Below, piece after piece: positions 1-7,124 of a stretch of DNA of 10,459 nucleotides. The position numbers and the translations under genes are program-made. The notes under the pieces were generated by a model, which saw only the letters and a list, made by a program, of their open reading frames with translations, had not been told where the DNA came from and searched no databases. Source of the stretch: an uncultured Bacteroidales bacterium (lineage in GTDB: Bacteria; Bacteroidota; Bacteroidia; Bacteroidales; Paludibacteraceae); NCBI GenBank assembly GCA_937911935.1, contig CALDQH010000042.1, forward strand, positions 1 through 10,459, given 5' to 3'. How positions within the stretch are numbered: the stretch's first letter is position 1; every line of letters begins with the position of its first letter.

Positions 1-86
1 GATTCTATCCAGGTGCAGGCCATACCGAAACCGACTGGGCTGCCCGCGTGCACGTCGCACTAGAGTACTTTTTTTCACGTCGATAG
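1..86 (+). CDS. C-terminal end of an alpha/beta-hydrolase esterase (partial)
   Basis: Only the last 27 codons lie in the window, read from base 3 to a TAG at 84-86. The peptide contains GAGHTETDW followed by AARVHVALEYFF. A His in a G-x-G-H-x-E-x-x-W setting close to the C-terminus is what putative esterases of the esterase D / enterochelin esterase-like alpha/beta-hydrolase group show, where that His completes the catalytic triad. The nucleophile and acid residues lie outside the window, so substrate and localisation cannot be judged. It reads in the same direction as the M24 peptidase gene that follows after 161 bases. Its stop codon sits inside a GTCGATAGTCGA word that recurs in altered form at the end of the next gene. 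The family call rests on a short stretch and is tentative; the open frame itself is clear. Confidence 0.6.
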   Translation, partial: FYPGAGHTETDWAARVHVALEYFFSRR

Positions 87-247
87 TCGAATTTCAGAGC
101 AAGCCGAGCGCAGAGACAAGTAAACTTGGCTATGCCGAGGCGCAGCCTGAAATCATGAGCGAAGCGAATAAAGTCGCTTGTCGACTCACCGACTCACCGA
201 CTCACCGACTCACCGACTCACCGAATAACCGCATCACCGATAATAAC
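87..247 (+). repeat. Intergenic repeat mosaic between esterase and M24 peptidase genes
   Basis: This 161-base gap holds no convincing gene and is almost entirely repeated words. At 103-113 (GCCGAGCGCAG) and 134-145 (GCCGAGGCGCAG) there is an imperfect direct repeat flanking a small inverted repeat, CAAGT-AA-ACTTG, at 117-128. At 154-170 lies CATGAGCGAAGCGAATA, which returns at 1456-1472 with one base changed. At 173-184 lies GTCGCTTGTCGA, found again at 1419-1430 except for boundary bases. A tandem octamer then runs to 224. From memory, words resembling AAACTTGGCTATGCCGAG occur between genes in Prevotella and its relatives; I cannot verify that here. No TAnnTTTG promoter box was seen on the plus strand, so the M24 gene may be transcribed from upstream. 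Confidence 0.7.
182..224 (+). repeat. Tandem octamer (CGACTCAC)x5 plus partial copy
   Basis: Five perfect head-to-tail copies of CGACTCAC occupy 182-221, followed by CGA. A degenerate tail (ACCGCATCACCGAT) continues to just before the ATG of the M24 gene. The same octamer in the variant CGATTCAC precedes leuS. The unit is not a multiple of three, so copy-number change would shift any frame read through it. Confidence 0.95.
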
Positions 248-1411
248 ATGGAATTTCAAATTCGACATAACAAAATAAGACAAGCCATGGCACAAGTGGG
301 TGCCGATGGTTGCTTGTTAACCACTCCTGTTAATGTTTACTATACGTGCGGACACATCATTGTAGGTTACGTATATCTTCCGCTACAAGGCGACCCTACT
401 TTTATGGTACGTCGTCCAAATAATTTGCAAGGAGAGCACTTTCATTTGGTGCGCAAATTAGAAGATTTACCTACCCTATTGGCTGCTAAAGGACAATCGT
501 TACCCACCCAACTAATGGTAGAGGGCGATGATATTTCGTATGCCGAGTGGATGCGCATCGAAAAGTGCACAGGCGCTAAATTGATAAATGGTTCTAAAAT
601 TATCCGCTATGTTAAAAGCGTCAAAACAGCTTTCGAGCAAGAACAACTACGCATATCGGGCAAAAAACAAACCGAGGTATTAGCCAAAGTACCTGCGGCT
701 TATCGTCCTGGTATGACCGACCACGAATTTAGCGTAGAGGTAGAACGCATTTTCCGTTTGGGCGGTTGCTTGGGTTTGTTCCGCATTTACGGCAGCACCA
801 TGGAATCGCACATGGGTTCTGTATTAGCAGGCGATAATGCAGCAGCCCCCTCGCCATACGATTTTGCTTTGGGTGGAGCTGGCTTGCACGGTTCATTGCC
901 TTTGGGTCCCAATGGCAGTGTTATTAAAGAAGGACAAACCGTTATGGTCGATATAAACGGCAACTTTACAGGCTATATCGCCGACCAAAGTCGCACCTAT
1001 AGCGTAGGCAAATTGCCTCAAATGGCATACGATGCCCACGCCGTATCGATAGAAATTCAACAGGCCATTGCCCAAGCAGGCGTACCTGGTGCTACCTGCG
1101 AACAATTGTGGCAATTATCGCTCGATATCGTAAAAAAACACGGATTAGAAGCCTACTACATGGGTACAACCCAACAAGCCAAGTTTGTTGGGCACGGCAT
1201 CGGATTAGAAATTAACGAACTGCCCGTGTTGTGTGGCAGAAATCCACAACCTTTAGAGGTTGGCAACACCATTGCCCTCGAGCCTAAATTTGTGCTTCCT
1301 GGTATTGGCGCTGTTGGTACCGAGAATAGTTACATCGTACAAGAAAACGGCATGGAGAAAATCACCTTTGCCCCCGAGGAGATTATCGACCTTACGGTCG
1401 ACTGTCGCTAG
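248..1411 (+). CDS. M24 family metallopeptidase (Xaa-Pro aminopeptidase-like)
   Basis: A 387-residue protein of the pita-bread (M24, aminopeptidase P / creatinase) fold. It has a creatinase-like N-terminal domain (about 1-140) and a catalytic C-terminal domain (about 150-387). All five expected metal ligands are visible: D235 in VMVDINGN, D246 in YIADQSRT, H316 in FVGHGIGLE, E345 in ALEPKF and E359 in GTENSY. Family members are usually cytosolic di-metal peptidases that remove an N-terminal residue preceding proline. No signal peptide is seen. The ATG at 248 is chosen because MEFQIRHNKIRQAM looks like a normal family start. An in-frame ATG at 155 would add 31 residues translated from intergenic repeats. 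The last four residues (VDCR) and the stop codon come from a 14-bp tandem repeat. The exact peptide substrate is not known, and some M24 proteins in Bacteroidota may have other roles. Confidence 0.9.
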   Translation: MEFQIRHNKIRQAMAQVGADGCLLTTPVNVYYTCGHIIVGYVYLPLQGDPTFMVRRPNNLQGEHFHLVRKLEDLPTLLAAKGQSLPTQLMVEGDDISYAEWMRIEKCTGAKLINGSKIIRYVKSVKTAFEQEQLRISGKKQTEVLAKVPAAYRPGMTDHEFSVEVERIFRLGGCLGLFRIYGSTMESHMGSVLAGDNAAAPSPYDFALGGAGLHGSLPLGPNGSVIKEGQTVMVDINGNFTGYIADQSRTYSVGKLPQMAYDAHAVSIEIQQAIAQAGVPGATCEQLWQLSLDIVKKHGLEAYYMGTTQQAKFVGHGIGLEINELPVLCGRNPQPLEVGNTIALEPKFVLPGIGAVGTENSYIVQENGMEKITFAPEEIIDLTVDCR

Positions 1412-1449
1412 TCGATTGTCGCTTGTCGATTGTCACTTGTCGATTAGTC
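1397..1449 (+). repeat. 14-bp tandem repeat straddling the M24 stop codon
   Basis: Four 14-base units run head to tail: GTCGACTGTCGCTA (1397-1410), GTCGATTGTCGCTT (1411-1424), GTCGATTGTCACTT (1425-1438), and a truncated GTCGATTAGTC (1439-1449). The first unit is coding (V-D-C-R), and the TAG stop at 1409-1411 spans the junction between units one and two. Related words occur around the stop of the upstream esterase (79-90) and at 172-184. Confidence 0.9.
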
Positions 1450-1554
1450 AAAAACCATGAGAGAAGCGAATAAATAAATTATATATAAACCATAGATGAG
1501 CCAGGAAAATCATCGATTCACCGATTCACCGACTCACCGATTCACCAATTATTT
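1412..1554 (+). repeat. Intergenic repeat mosaic between M24 gene and leuS
   Basis: This gap of 143 bases repeats the plan of the previous one: the 14-bp units (to 1449), then CATGAGAGAAGCGAATA at 1456-1472 (one difference from 154-170), an A/T-rich stretch (1473-1510), and four octamers CGATTCAC, CGATTCAC, CGACTCAC, CGATTCAC at 1514-1545. The octamers end nine bases before the leuS ATG. There is no gene, no clear promoter box and no terminator hairpin. Confidence 0.85.
1514..1545 (+). repeat. Tandem octamer (CGAYTCAC)x4 before leuS
   Basis: Four consecutive octamers, three CGATTCAC and one CGACTCAC, lie on the same strand and in the same position relative to the next start codon as the five-copy array at 182-224. 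The variation between T and C at the fourth base is the only difference between the units. Confidence 0.92.
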
Positions 1555-4311
1555 ATGGAATACAATTTTAAAAACATCGAACAAAAATGGCAAGCTTATT
1601 GGAAAGAGCATGCTATTTACAAGGTAGAAGCAGACGCATCGCGTCCTAAGTATTATGTTTTGGACATGTTCCCCTATCCATCGGGAGCAGGCTTGCACGT
1701 AGGTCACCCACTGGGCTACATTGCTTCTGATATTTACAGCCGCTACAAACGCCTTAAAGGCTTTAACGTGTTGCACCCCATGGGTTACGACGCCTATGGT
1801 TTGCCAGCCGAACAATATGCCATCCAAACAGGTCAACACCCCGAAGTAACTACCGTTAAAAACATTGCTCGCTACCGCGAACAATTGGATAAAATTGGTT
1901 TTTGCTACGATTGGGACCGCGAAGTACGTACCTGCGAACCAGGCTACTACAAATGGACCCAATGGGCATTTATCCAAATGTTCAACTCGTGGTACAACAA
2001 AGATGCCGACAAAGCCTGCCCCATTACCGATTTGGTAGCTATTTTTGAAAAAGAAGGCAACAAAAACGTCAATGCAGCAGCCGAAGCACCCTTGTTTACT
2101 GCCGAAGAGTGGAACAGTTGGAGCCTAAACGAGCAGCAAAACATGCTTATGAACTACCGCATTGCCTACTTGGCAGACCTAAAAGTAAACTGGTGTCCTA
2201 AATTGGGTACCGTACTTGCTAACGACGAGGTAAGCGAAGGTCTTTCGGTACGTGGTGGTTATCCCGTAGAACAAAAAGTAATGCGCCAATGGAGTTTGCG
2301 TGTATCGGCATACGCTCAACGTTTGTTGGATGGCTTGGACAAATTGGATTGGACCGACTCGCTAAAAGAAACCCAACGCAACTGGATTGGTCGTAGCGAG
2401 GGTGCCGAAATGGACTTTGCCATTGCTGGTAGCGACATCAACATGACCGTATTTACCACCCGTGCCGATACTACATTTGGTGTTACCTTTATGGTATTAG
2501 CTCCCGAAAGCCCTTACGTAGCACAAATTACTACCGCAGAACAAAAAGCCGAAGTAGATGCTTACCTAGATATGGTAAAACGCCGTACCGAACGCGAACG
2601 CATTGCCGACCGCCGTGTAACAGGTGTTTTCTCGGGTGCATACGCTGTCAATCCATTTACGGGCGAAAACATTCCTGTATGGATTTCCGACTACGTATTG
2701 GCGGGTTATGGTACGGGTGCTATTATGGCAGTACCTGCACACGACAGCCGCGACTACGCCTTTGCCAAACACTTCAACTTGCCCATCATTCCTGTTATCG
2801 AAGGATGCGACGTAAGCCAAGAAAGTTTTGATGCCAAAGACGGTATTATGTGTAACTCTGGCTTCCTAAACGGCTTGCAAGTAAAAGAAGCCATCGCAAC
2901 TGCCAAAAAATACATCGCCGAAAAAGGCATCGGCAAAGTAAAAGTAAACTACCGTTTGCGCGATGCCATTTTTAGCCGTCAACGCTATTGGGGCGAACCC
3001 TTCCCTATTTATTACAAAGATGGACAACCTTATACCCTTAGCGAAGATCAATTGCCACTTCAATTGCCCGAAATTAGCACCTATTTGCCTACCGAAACGG
3101 GCGAGCCTCCACTAGGACGTGCCGAAAACTGGCAAACAGCCGATGGTTATCCATTGGAACTAAACACCATGCCTGGTTTTGCAGGTTCGTCAGCCTACTA
3201 TTTGCGCTACATGGATCCACACAACAACGATGCATTGGTTAGCACCGAAGCCAACAACTATTGGCAAAACGTGGACCTTTACATTGGTGGCACCGAACAC
3301 GCAACCGGTCACTTAATTTATAGCCGTTTCTGGAACAAATTCTTGTTCGACTTGGGCATTATCTGCAAAGACGAACCTTTCCAAAAACTCATCAACCAGG
3401 GTATGATTCAGGGTCGTTCTAACTTTGTATATCGTGTGGTTGGTACCAATAAATTTGTATCGTTGGGCTTAAAAGACCAATACGAAACCCAAGAAATTCA
3501 CGTAGATGTAAACATCGTTAGCAACGATATTTTGGATACCGAACGCTTTAAAGCTTGGATGCCCGATTTTGCCAATGCCGAATTTATCTTAGAAGACGGC
3601 AAATACATTTGCGGTTGGGCGGTAGAAAAAATGTCTAAATCGATGTTTAACGTGGTTAATCCCGACGACATCGTTGAAAACTACGGCGCAGACACCTTGC
3701 GTTTGTACGAAATGTTCCTTGGACCTTTGGAACAATCAAAACCTTGGGATACCAACGGTATCGATGGTGTACACCGTTTCTTGAAACGTCTTTGGGGCTT
3801 GTTCTTTAGCGGCGACGACGTATGCGTTACCAACGACGAACCCACCAAAGAAGAACTAAAAGCACTACACAAAACCATCAAGAAAGTATCGAGCGACATT
3901 GAACAATTCTCGTTCAACACCTCGGTGGCTGCCTTTATGATTTGTGTAAACGAGCTAAACCAACTAAAATGCCACAAACGTGCTATTTTAGAGCCACTAA
4001 CCATTTTGTTGGCACCCTTTGCTCCTCACATTGCCGAAGAGTTATACCACATCTTAGGTGGCGAAGGTACAGTTTGCGATGCTACCTACCCTGTTCACAA
4101 CGAAAGTTATTTGGTAGAAAACAGCGTAAAATATCCTATCTCGTTTAACGGTAAAGTTCGCTTTACCTTAGAGTTAGCAGCTGGATTATCGCCCAAAGAA
4201 GTAGAAGAAATTGCGCTAAGCAACGAACAAACACAAAAATTTATGGATGGCAAAACCATTCGTAAAGTAATTGTGGTTCCAGGAAAGATTGTGAACATTG
4301 TACTTGGATAA
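1555..4311 (+). CDS. leuS: Leucyl-tRNA synthetase (class I)
   Basis: The cytosolic enzyme charges tRNA-Leu with leucine using ATP. At 918 residues it is longer than the roughly 860 of E. coli. The HIGH signature appears as HVGH at 48-51 within PYPSGAGLHVGHPLGY, and KMSKS lies at 692-696. The CP1 editing domain shows the threonine-rich TTRADTTFG (301-309) and GTGAIMAVPAHD ending at D397, which matches the conserved editing aspartate of E. coli (D345). Extra length comes mainly from about residues 148-206, between the first half of the Rossmann fold and VNWCP, an insertion I associate with Bacteroidota LeuS. A leucine-specific domain precedes KMSKS (about 620-690), and a C-terminal anticodon-binding region follows. 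The ATG has no Shine-Dalgarno sequence but gives the expected MEYNFKNIEQKWQAYW start. No T-box or leucine-rich leader is seen upstream. Identification is secure. Confidence 0.98.
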   Translation: MEYNFKNIEQKWQAYWKEHAIYKVEADASRPKYYVLDMFPYPSGAGLHVGHPLGYIASDIYSRYKRLKGFNVLHPMGYDAYGLPAEQYAIQTGQHPEVTTVKNIARYREQLDKIGFCYDWDREVRTCEPGYYKWTQWAFIQMFNSWYNKDADKACPITDLVAIFEKEGNKNVNAAAEAPLFTAEEWNSWSLNEQQNMLMNYRIAYLADLKVNWCPKLGTVLANDEVSEGLSVRGGYPVEQKVMRQWSLRVSAYAQRLLDGLDKLDWTDSLKETQRNWIGRSEGAEMDFAIAGSDINMTVFTTRADTTFGVTFMVLAPESPYVAQITTAEQKAEVDAYLDMVKRRTERERIADRRVTGVFSGAYAVNPFTGENIPVWISDYVLAGYGTGAIMAVPAHDSRDYAFAKHFNLPIIPVIEGCDVSQESFDAKDGIMCNSGFLNGLQVKEAIATAKKYIAEKGIGKVKVNYRLRDAIFSRQRYWGEPFPIYYKDGQPYTLSEDQLPLQLPEISTYLPTETGEPPLGRAENWQTADGYPLELNTMPGFAGSSAYYLRYMDPHNNDALVSTEANNYWQNVDLYIGGTEHATGHLIYSRFWNKFLFDLGIICKDEPFQKLINQGMIQGRSNFVYRVVGTNKFVSLGLKDQYETQEIHVDVNIVSNDILDTERFKAWMPDFANAEFILEDGKYICGWAVEKMSKSMFNVVNPDDIVENYGADTLRLYEMFLGPLEQSKPWDTNGIDGVHRFLKRLWGLFFSGDDVCVTNDEPTKEELKALHKTIKKVSSDIEQFSFNTSVAAFMICVNELNQLKCHKRAILEPLTILLAPFAPHIAEELYHILGGEGTVCDATYPVHNESYLVENSVKYPISFNGKVRFTLELAAGLSPKEVEEIALSNEQTQKFMDGKTIRKVIVVPGKIVNIVLG

Positions 4312-4327
4312 AGTTAGAGGTTAAGAG

Positions 4328-4357
4328 TTCACCGATTTGTCATTCGCAAAGCGAATA
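4328..4357 (+). repeat. Short repeat remnant with inverted repeat between leuS and the flippase gene
   Basis: The 47-base gap carries TTCACCGA (4328-4335), an octamer-like word, then a perfect inverted repeat ATTCGC-AAA-GCGAAT (4342-4347 and 4351-4356). Its right arm gives AAGCGAATA, the core also present at 162-170 and 1464-1472. This looks like a reduced version of the two longer mosaics upstream. A six-pair stem with a three-base loop is possible, but no T-run follows, so it is not a typical terminator. Confidence 0.6.
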
Positions 4358-4358
4358 C

Positions 4359-5801
4359 TTGGATAATCTAAAAAATAAAATGTTGGGTGCGCTCACATGG
4401 AGCAGCATTGACCGTGTAGCACAGCAGGGAGTACAATTCCTTATCGGAATTGTACTCGCCCGCTTGTTATCCCCTACCGACTACGGACTCATGGGTATGG
4501 TCATGATATTTGCCACCCTATCTTATGTATTGGTCGAAAGCGGATTTAACTATGCGTTGGTGCGCACCAAAAACCTAACCGAAGCACATACCAATACCAT
4601 TTTTTACACCAATTTAGGCATATCCTGCACGCTATATACCTTGCTGTTTATTACGGCACCCTACATAGCGCAGTTTTTTGGACAACCCGAACTAACTGCC
4701 ATTGCACGAGTTACCTTTTTAGCCATCTTGTTTAATGCGTGTTATTTAGTTCCCTACGCACTGATAAACAAAGCATTAGATTACAAATCGTTAGCCAAAA
4801 TCAATTTATCCGCTACCCTTCTTTCGGGTGGCATCGGCATTACCCTTGCCTACCTTAACTACGGGGTATGGGCGTTGGTTATCCAACAAACCAGCTACCA
4901 TTTTTTTAGAATCTTTGGCTTTTACTACCAAACCAAGTGGCATCCAGCCCTACTGTTTAAATGGCAGGTTATTCGTGAGTACTACCATTTTAGTGCCCAC
5001 ATCATGGCAAGTTCGCTGCTTACCATTTTGTTCAACAACATTTACACCCTGATATTAGGCAAACTATACCCCATCAAACAGGTGGGCTACTATACACAAG
5101 CCTACAAAGCAAGCGAAACCGCCAACTTTACTTTTCAAGCTATTTTTAATGCCACCTACAACCTATTTGCTCAGATTCACGACGAGCGCGAACGATTGGT
5201 GCACATCCTTAACACCCTGATACAGCGAGCAGCACTGGTTGTTATCCCCATCACGGTTTGCCTTATTGTCGTTGCCAAGCCCCTATTCTTTACCCTATTT
5301 GGCGAAAAATGGTTGCCTGCAGTGCCCTATTTTCAACTTATTTGTTTGGGTAATCTGCTTATTCCCTTGTACCAAATTAACATCCACTCCATCAACGCTA
5401 TTGGCAAATCGAATGTTAGTTTTAGCGTAGAAATTAGCAAACGAATACTCATTTTGGCATCCATTGTTATTGGTTTAAAATGGGAAATTTTTGGGTTGCT
5501 TATAGGTTATGCCATTGCTTGCAGCATTGCATGGGTTATGAGTTGCAGTCGTGTCAAAAAAGAATTGGGTTTGCCCCTGCTGCAACAAGTAAAACACATT
5601 GTACCAGCCTTGTTACTTTCTCTTTTCTTGGGAGCAATCAGCTATTGGAGTTCTACGTACATCAGCGGTTTATACACCGAATTGCTGTGTAGAGTCGCTG
5701 TATTTGTCGGAGGCTACATGCTAATAATTCGCCTTTTATTTCCAACAATCTGGAAACAAGGTATCGACTTTTTAATAGGATTTATCCGCAAAGCATCCTA
5801 A
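4359..5801 (+). CDS. Wzx-type polysaccharide flippase (MOP superfamily)
   Basis: A 480-residue, very hydrophobic protein with about 12-14 membrane helices. Its N-terminus (LKNKMLGALTWSSIDRVAQQ, then FLIGIVLARLLSPTDYG) is typical of Wzx / polysaccharide-biosynthesis transporters of the MOP superfamily, which move undecaprenyl-linked oligosaccharides across the inner membrane. The chosen start is TTG at 4359, because the amphipathic LKNK segment before the first helix belongs to the family; the first ATG, at 4380, would remove it. The gene follows leuS by 47 bases on the same strand and may be co-transcribed. It converges with a glycosyltransferase gene 12 bases away, which fits a surface-glycan role, although no full polysaccharide cluster is present. 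A 12-bp perfect inverted repeat lies inside codons 24-33. The substrate cannot be predicted. Confidence 0.9.
   Translation: MDNLKNKMLGALTWSSIDRVAQQGVQFLIGIVLARLLSPTDYGLMGMVMIFATLSYVLVESGFNYALVRTKNLTEAHTNTIFYTNLGISCTLYTLLFITAPYIAQFFGQPELTAIARVTFLAILFNACYLVPYALINKALDYKSLAKINLSATLLSGGIGITLAYLNYGVWALVIQQTSYHFFRIFGFYYQTKWHPALLFKWQVIREYYHFSAHIMASSLLTILFNNIYTLILGKLYPIKQVGYYTQAYKASETANFTFQAIFNATYNLFAQIHDERERLVHILNTLIQRAALVVIPITVCLIVVAKPLFFTLFGEKWLPAVPYFQLICLGNLLIPLYQINIHSINAIGKSNVSFSVEISKRILILASIVIGLKWEIFGLLIGYAIACSIAWVMSCSRVKKELGLPLLQQVKHIVPALLLSLFLGAISYWSSTYISGLYTELLCRVAVFVGGYMLIIRLLFPTIWKQGIDFLIGFIRKAS
4429..4457 (+). repeat. 12-bp perfect inverted repeat inside the flippase gene
   Basis: GAGTACAATTCC (4429-4440) and GGAATTGTACTC (4446-4457) are exact reverse complements separated by TTATC. 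In the mRNA this would be a 12-pair stem with a five-base loop, about 70 bases after the start codon. No T-run follows, so it is not an intrinsic terminator. It may be chance or a translation-modulating structure. Confidence 0.85.
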
Positions 5802-5813
5802 GTATCTACCTTA

Positions 5814-7091
5814 TTAAAAGCTCTTTAAGAGTTCCGACAAACGTTGGGCACAAGCCTCTCTGGAGTATTGTTTATAGGTATCGTTGTTGGGTAACGATAC
5901 AGTTGGAGTAGTTAGAAGTTGTTGCAAGTGCGCTGCCAATAAATCGCTATCGTAACGACAACAAGTACCAGCCTCACATGCATGGATGATGCTTGCCGCA
6001 TCGCCATCGGCAGGACCTAACAAAACAATGGGACGACGAGCCGCCAAATATTCAAACAACTTGCCCGTTAAAATGCCTTTGTTTTGCTCGATGTCGGGCA
6101 CACAAAGCAACAATATGTCTGTTAAACACATGTATTCAACCGCTTGTTTATGAGGGACATAATCGATATATTCTACCTGACAAGGCAAGGTATCCAATAA
6201 TACTTTTACGGGCTGTGCCACCTTTCCTACAAAACGCAGTTTTAGGGCATCTACGCAAGCCGTCGGCAACTTTCTAATGGCATCTGCCAATACATCAGCT
6301 CGATATTGCTCGTTAAAAACGCCCACATACGATAACATTTTCTTGTCGTTAGTCGGAGCGTAAGTTTGGCAGGTAAAGTCGTCCGAGTCAAAACCATTGG
6401 GTAGCACCGTCATAGCTAAATTGGCATCTACCTTATCGGCAAACAAGCGGGCACAATCCTCGCTAACCGTTATAACGTGGTCGGCATTTTTAAGTACTTT
6501 CTTTTCGTACTTTGCATTAAGAGCCTTTGCCCACCCTGTCTGATACAAATCTTTGTTGTAATAAATATCCGTCCAAGGGTCGCGCAAATCTGCCAACCAA
6601 GTTAAATTTGGGAAACGCTTTTTGAGTTTTATGCCCAACAACTGTGTAGAATGAGGCGGACTGGTAGTAATAACAGCATCTACTGCTTCTTTTTCGATTA
6701 TTTGGCACGCCACCTGATAAGCATAGCGATTCCAGCCTTTTCGAGGATCGGGCAAAAAGAAATTGCCACGCACAAAACGAGCCATTTTTTGCAAAAAAGT
6801 AGGTTTGGGCTCGTTAGCAAAACCGCTGTAGGGTATTTCTTTGGTTGGCGACACGCTTTTATAAAGCGACAGCACCTCGCGCGTTTTGGTTTTGTATATT
6901 TTAAGCCACGAGGGAATTTCGTCCAGTAGGCTCTTATCTACTTGAGGATAAGAGGCGTATTTTTCGTCAACTGTTAAAACAATAGGTTCTACACCGTATT
7001 GTGGCAGGTATTTAAGCATTTTGAGCCAGCGTTGTACGCCGGCTCCTCCGCTGGGCGGAAAATAATACGATATGATGAGAACCTTTTTCAA
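5814..7091 (-). CDS. Glycosyltransferase, GT4-like (group 1 family)
   Basis: A 425-residue protein with the two-lobe GT-B layout. The N-terminus MKKVLIISYYFPPSGGAGVQRW contains the glycine-rich loop (GGAGVQR, 15-21) of GT4-like enzymes. The acceptor-side domain includes ADLRDPWTDIYY. The C-terminal lobe carries TGKLFEYLAARRP, with E347 in the position of the nucleotide-sugar ribose-binding glutamate. Such enzymes are cytosolic or membrane-associated and transfer a sugar from a nucleotide donor to a growing glycan; donor and acceptor are unknown. The start is a TTG at 7089-7091: no in-frame ATG exists between an upstream stop codon and this point, and the family start matches exactly here. It lies 33 bases after the three-gene membrane set on the same strand and may be read with it or from a nearby promoter box. 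It converges with the flippase gene. Confidence 0.88.
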   Translation of the reverse strand: MKKVLIISYYFPPSGGAGVQRWLKMLKYLPQYGVEPIVLTVDEKYASYPQVDKSLLDEIPSWLKIYKTKTREVLSLYKSVSPTKEIPYSGFANEPKPTFLQKMARFVRGNFFLPDPRKGWNRYAYQVACQIIEKEAVDAVITTSPPHSTQLLGIKLKKRFPNLTWLADLRDPWTDIYYNKDLYQTGWAKALNAKYEKKVLKNADHVITVSEDCARLFADKVDANLAMTVLPNGFDSDDFTCQTYAPTNDKKMLSYVGVFNEQYRADVLADAIRKLPTACVDALKLRFVGKVAQPVKVLLDTLPCQVEYIDYVPHKQAVEYMCLTDILLLCVPDIEQNKGILTGKLFEYLAARRPIVLLGPADGDAASIIHACEAGTCCRYDSDLLAAHLQQLLTTPTVSLPNNDTYKQYSREACAQRLSELLKSF

Positions 7092-7110
7092 AACCGATAA
7101 ATTGTTCCCA

Positions 7111-7118
7111 CAAATATA
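7111..7118 (-). promoter_or_regulatory. Possible Bacteroidota -7 box upstream of the glycosyltransferase
   Basis: On the minus strand the bases read TATATTTG, an exact match to TAnnTTTG, ending 19 bases before the TTG start. No convincing TTTG box lies at the usual distance upstream, so this may be a weak promoter or chance in A/T-rich sequence. If used, the untranslated leader would be very short. Confidence 0.35.
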
Positions 7119-7124
7119 GTATTT

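Noticed and set aside
182..224. CRISPR-like array
   Set aside because: The 8-bp units (and the 14- and 18-bp ones elsewhere) are directly contiguous, with no unique spacers and no cas genes.
155..247. Upstream ATG as the start of the M24 gene
   Set aside because: The added 31 residues are translated from intergenic repeats also present before leuS, and the family start fits the ATG at 248.
1170..1192. 8-bp inverted repeat CCCAACAA/TTGTTGGG in the M24 gene
   Set aside because: Short, inside conserved coding sequence around the metal-binding His, and not beyond what chance gives in 10 kb.
1412..1554. Leucine attenuator or T-box before leuS
   Set aside because: There is no leucine codon run, no T-box sequence and no terminator/antiterminator pair; the region consists of short repeats.
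5821..5831. CTCTTTAAGAG between the convergent genes as a terminator
   Set aside because: The arms leave a one-base loop, which cannot form a hairpin as such, and it lies within the last codons of the glycosyltransferase gene.
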